A DNA stretch of 36,924 bases from Zygnema circumcarinatum (taxonomy: Eukaryota; Streptophyta; Zygnematophyceae; Zygnematales; Zygnemataceae): NCBI GenBank assembly GCA_037447605.1, contig CM074813.1:1600383-1637306 (forward strand). The letters run 5' to 3'. The notes under the pieces were generated by a model. The model had not been told where the DNA came from and did not search any database. It saw only the letters and a program-made list of their open reading frames with translations. The position numbers and the translations under genes were made by a program. The stretch's first letter is position 1. Every line of letters starts with the position of its first letter. Of the stretch, positions 25,185 through 36,924 are shown piece after piece.

Positions 25185-26125
25185 ACGGGGAGAGGGGGAC
25201 GAAGTGCGCGCGAAGCGGGGATCCATGTGACGCTGTTCCGTGACGCGGCGGATCTTTGAGCGCTGATTGGCGGACAGCGAGGCCAACATGGAACATGGCG
25301 AGCGTTGAACGGCCATCAAGACAAGGAAATGTGACGGTTCAGGCATCACGCTTAACTGAACACATTACTTTCACATGTAATAGAACCATGTGGAACGTAC
25401 GAGATCAAAGTCAATTCGTGCATTTGCCTTCATACATAGACAAAGCCGTTTTAAAGAAACAGAAAAAGATTCGTTCGGAAATGGTCTGTTTGAAGTCGGC
25501 AATCAAGTCAGCAACATCATTTTGAGAGACAAAGGTACGCAGGGCGTCAAAAGCGTAACCTCTCCCCCACACACACTTCTTGTCTCCCAGCTCTCACACC
25601 CGCCCTCTCCCTCTTCCACTCTCCTTTCTCACCTCTCTTCTTCCCTCTCTTCTTTTTCTCTCATGTTCCTCCCGCTCTCCCTACCTCGCAAAACTGAAGG
25701 CCATGGAACGCCATTTCCGAATCACAACAACGACCGGACCCCCAGAGAGCACTGATTTGCCCGTCGTTATTCTGATCAAGCATACAACGGTCCCATTTCC
25801 GCTCCAAATCTTTCACATAGAAATCTCGCTCTCTTGGCTGCGGCCAGCAGCTCATTTCCTAACTACTTGCAAGAGCCCTCCCCTTTTCTACCAGCCTTCC
25901 TGCCTGTGAGAACACAACCCCCCTCCACCCTCCCCTCCCCCCCCCAGAAAAAACGTCTTCTACAGATACCCTCTGCATGCATGCTTCTACAAAGAAGGCC
26001 CTCAACCAGGGACCCTCCTATCCTTTACATGGGACTGCCTGTCTGCCACTCATAGCCGCTCCCACCCTCTCTACCTTGTTAGACCCAATTCATTCCTCCT
26101 CGTGTTCCACACCCATTCGGGGTTT

Positions 26126-36751
<10,626 letters not shown>

Positions 36752-36890
36752 CTGCTCAGCCCCACACAGATCCATTCCAGGTAAGTTCAAATTCGTTACA
36801 CTAGGGTTCCCAAAGGGCCAACTTGGAATACAAGCCACACCCTCTCCTATTTCTCTTCCGCCTCCTCTCTCTCACTCTCCGTCTTGCCCT

Positions 36891-36924
<34 letters not shown>
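36752..36924. other. PRP8 intron sequence and terminal poly-C
   Basis: On the minus strand this precedes the first visible PRP8 exon. It contains no reading frame for the expected upstream PRP8 residues, so it is taken as intron. It ends with 33 consecutive C residues (36892-36924), which may be a true homopolymer or an assembly edge. Confidence 0.6.

Larger units (their letters stand above)
24013..26125. other. intergenic region with GA/CT microsatellites
   Basis: This separates the Treslin-like start from the PRP8 stop, both on minus. It should hold the PRP8 3' UTR (upper end) and the Treslin promoter and 5' UTR (lower end). It includes a CT-rich block (24094-24205), a GAGAGAGT repeat (24405-24470), an AT-rich stretch (24540-24660) and a long GA-rich block (about 24955-25090). 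A run of frames on both strands in the GA blocks is low-complexity and not supported as genes. Confidence 0.6.

Noticed and set aside
24736-25349. Two overlapping minus-strand frames rich in Ser, Leu and Pro
   Set aside because: They come from the GA/CT-rich block; low complexity and frame-redundant.
36776-36786. Perfect plus-strand splice donor (CCAG, then GTAAGT)
   Set aside because: It lies opposite the PRP8 intron with no plus-strand coding exon before it; probably chance.

Overview
The window is nuclear DNA of a land plant or other streptophyte. It carries five genes split by spliceosomal introns (171 to 964 nt). A spliceosomal PRP8 protein reads much closer to the plant than the animal version, a degenerate TTTAGGG tract matches the plant telomere repeat, a decayed Ty1/Copia gag is present, and two genes encode organelle-targeted proteins of known plant type. 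The species cannot be named from this; a non-seed plant is a guess. Most coding exons are too short to stand out as open frames, so the gene models were built by joining exons at GT/AG sites with matching phase and checking the result against family length and conserved motifs.

Layout: 1-4608 holds no gene I can name. It contains a G-box-rich segment (301-785), a 13-copy pyrimidine-strand minisatellite (1698-2655), a large imperfect inverted repeat (2667-3150) and a promoter-like segment with an orphan splice donor (about 3200-3400). 4609-8252 (-) is an eight-exon organelle-targeted parvulin-rhodanese protein. It is divergent from 8809-10507 (+), a four-exon YbhB/PEBP-family protein, across 556 bp. 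A degenerate interstitial telomere-like tract follows (10795-11052). 11518-14856 (-) is an eight-exon electron-transfer flavoprotein alpha subunit. A gag-only Copia remnant lies just upstream of it (about 15100-16090). 16969-24012 (-) is a three-exon, 2094-residue protein that I assign to Treslin/TICRR (Sld3-like, replication origin firing). 26126-36751 (-) is PRP8, with 12 exons visible and only the N-terminal exon(s) lost beyond the window. The window ends in a 33-base C run.

The genes do not form a pathway. They are a housekeeping neighbourhood covering organelle protein folding or sulfur chemistry, mitochondrial electron transfer, replication initiation and splicing. I see no undescribed multi-gene system. 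The points most worth a second look are the Treslin assignment with E2F-type sites upstream, the 32-nt exon in the PEBP gene with a competing donor, three clusters of GTAC motifs beside gene starts, the asymmetrically decayed inverted repeat, and an unusual residue in PRP8.
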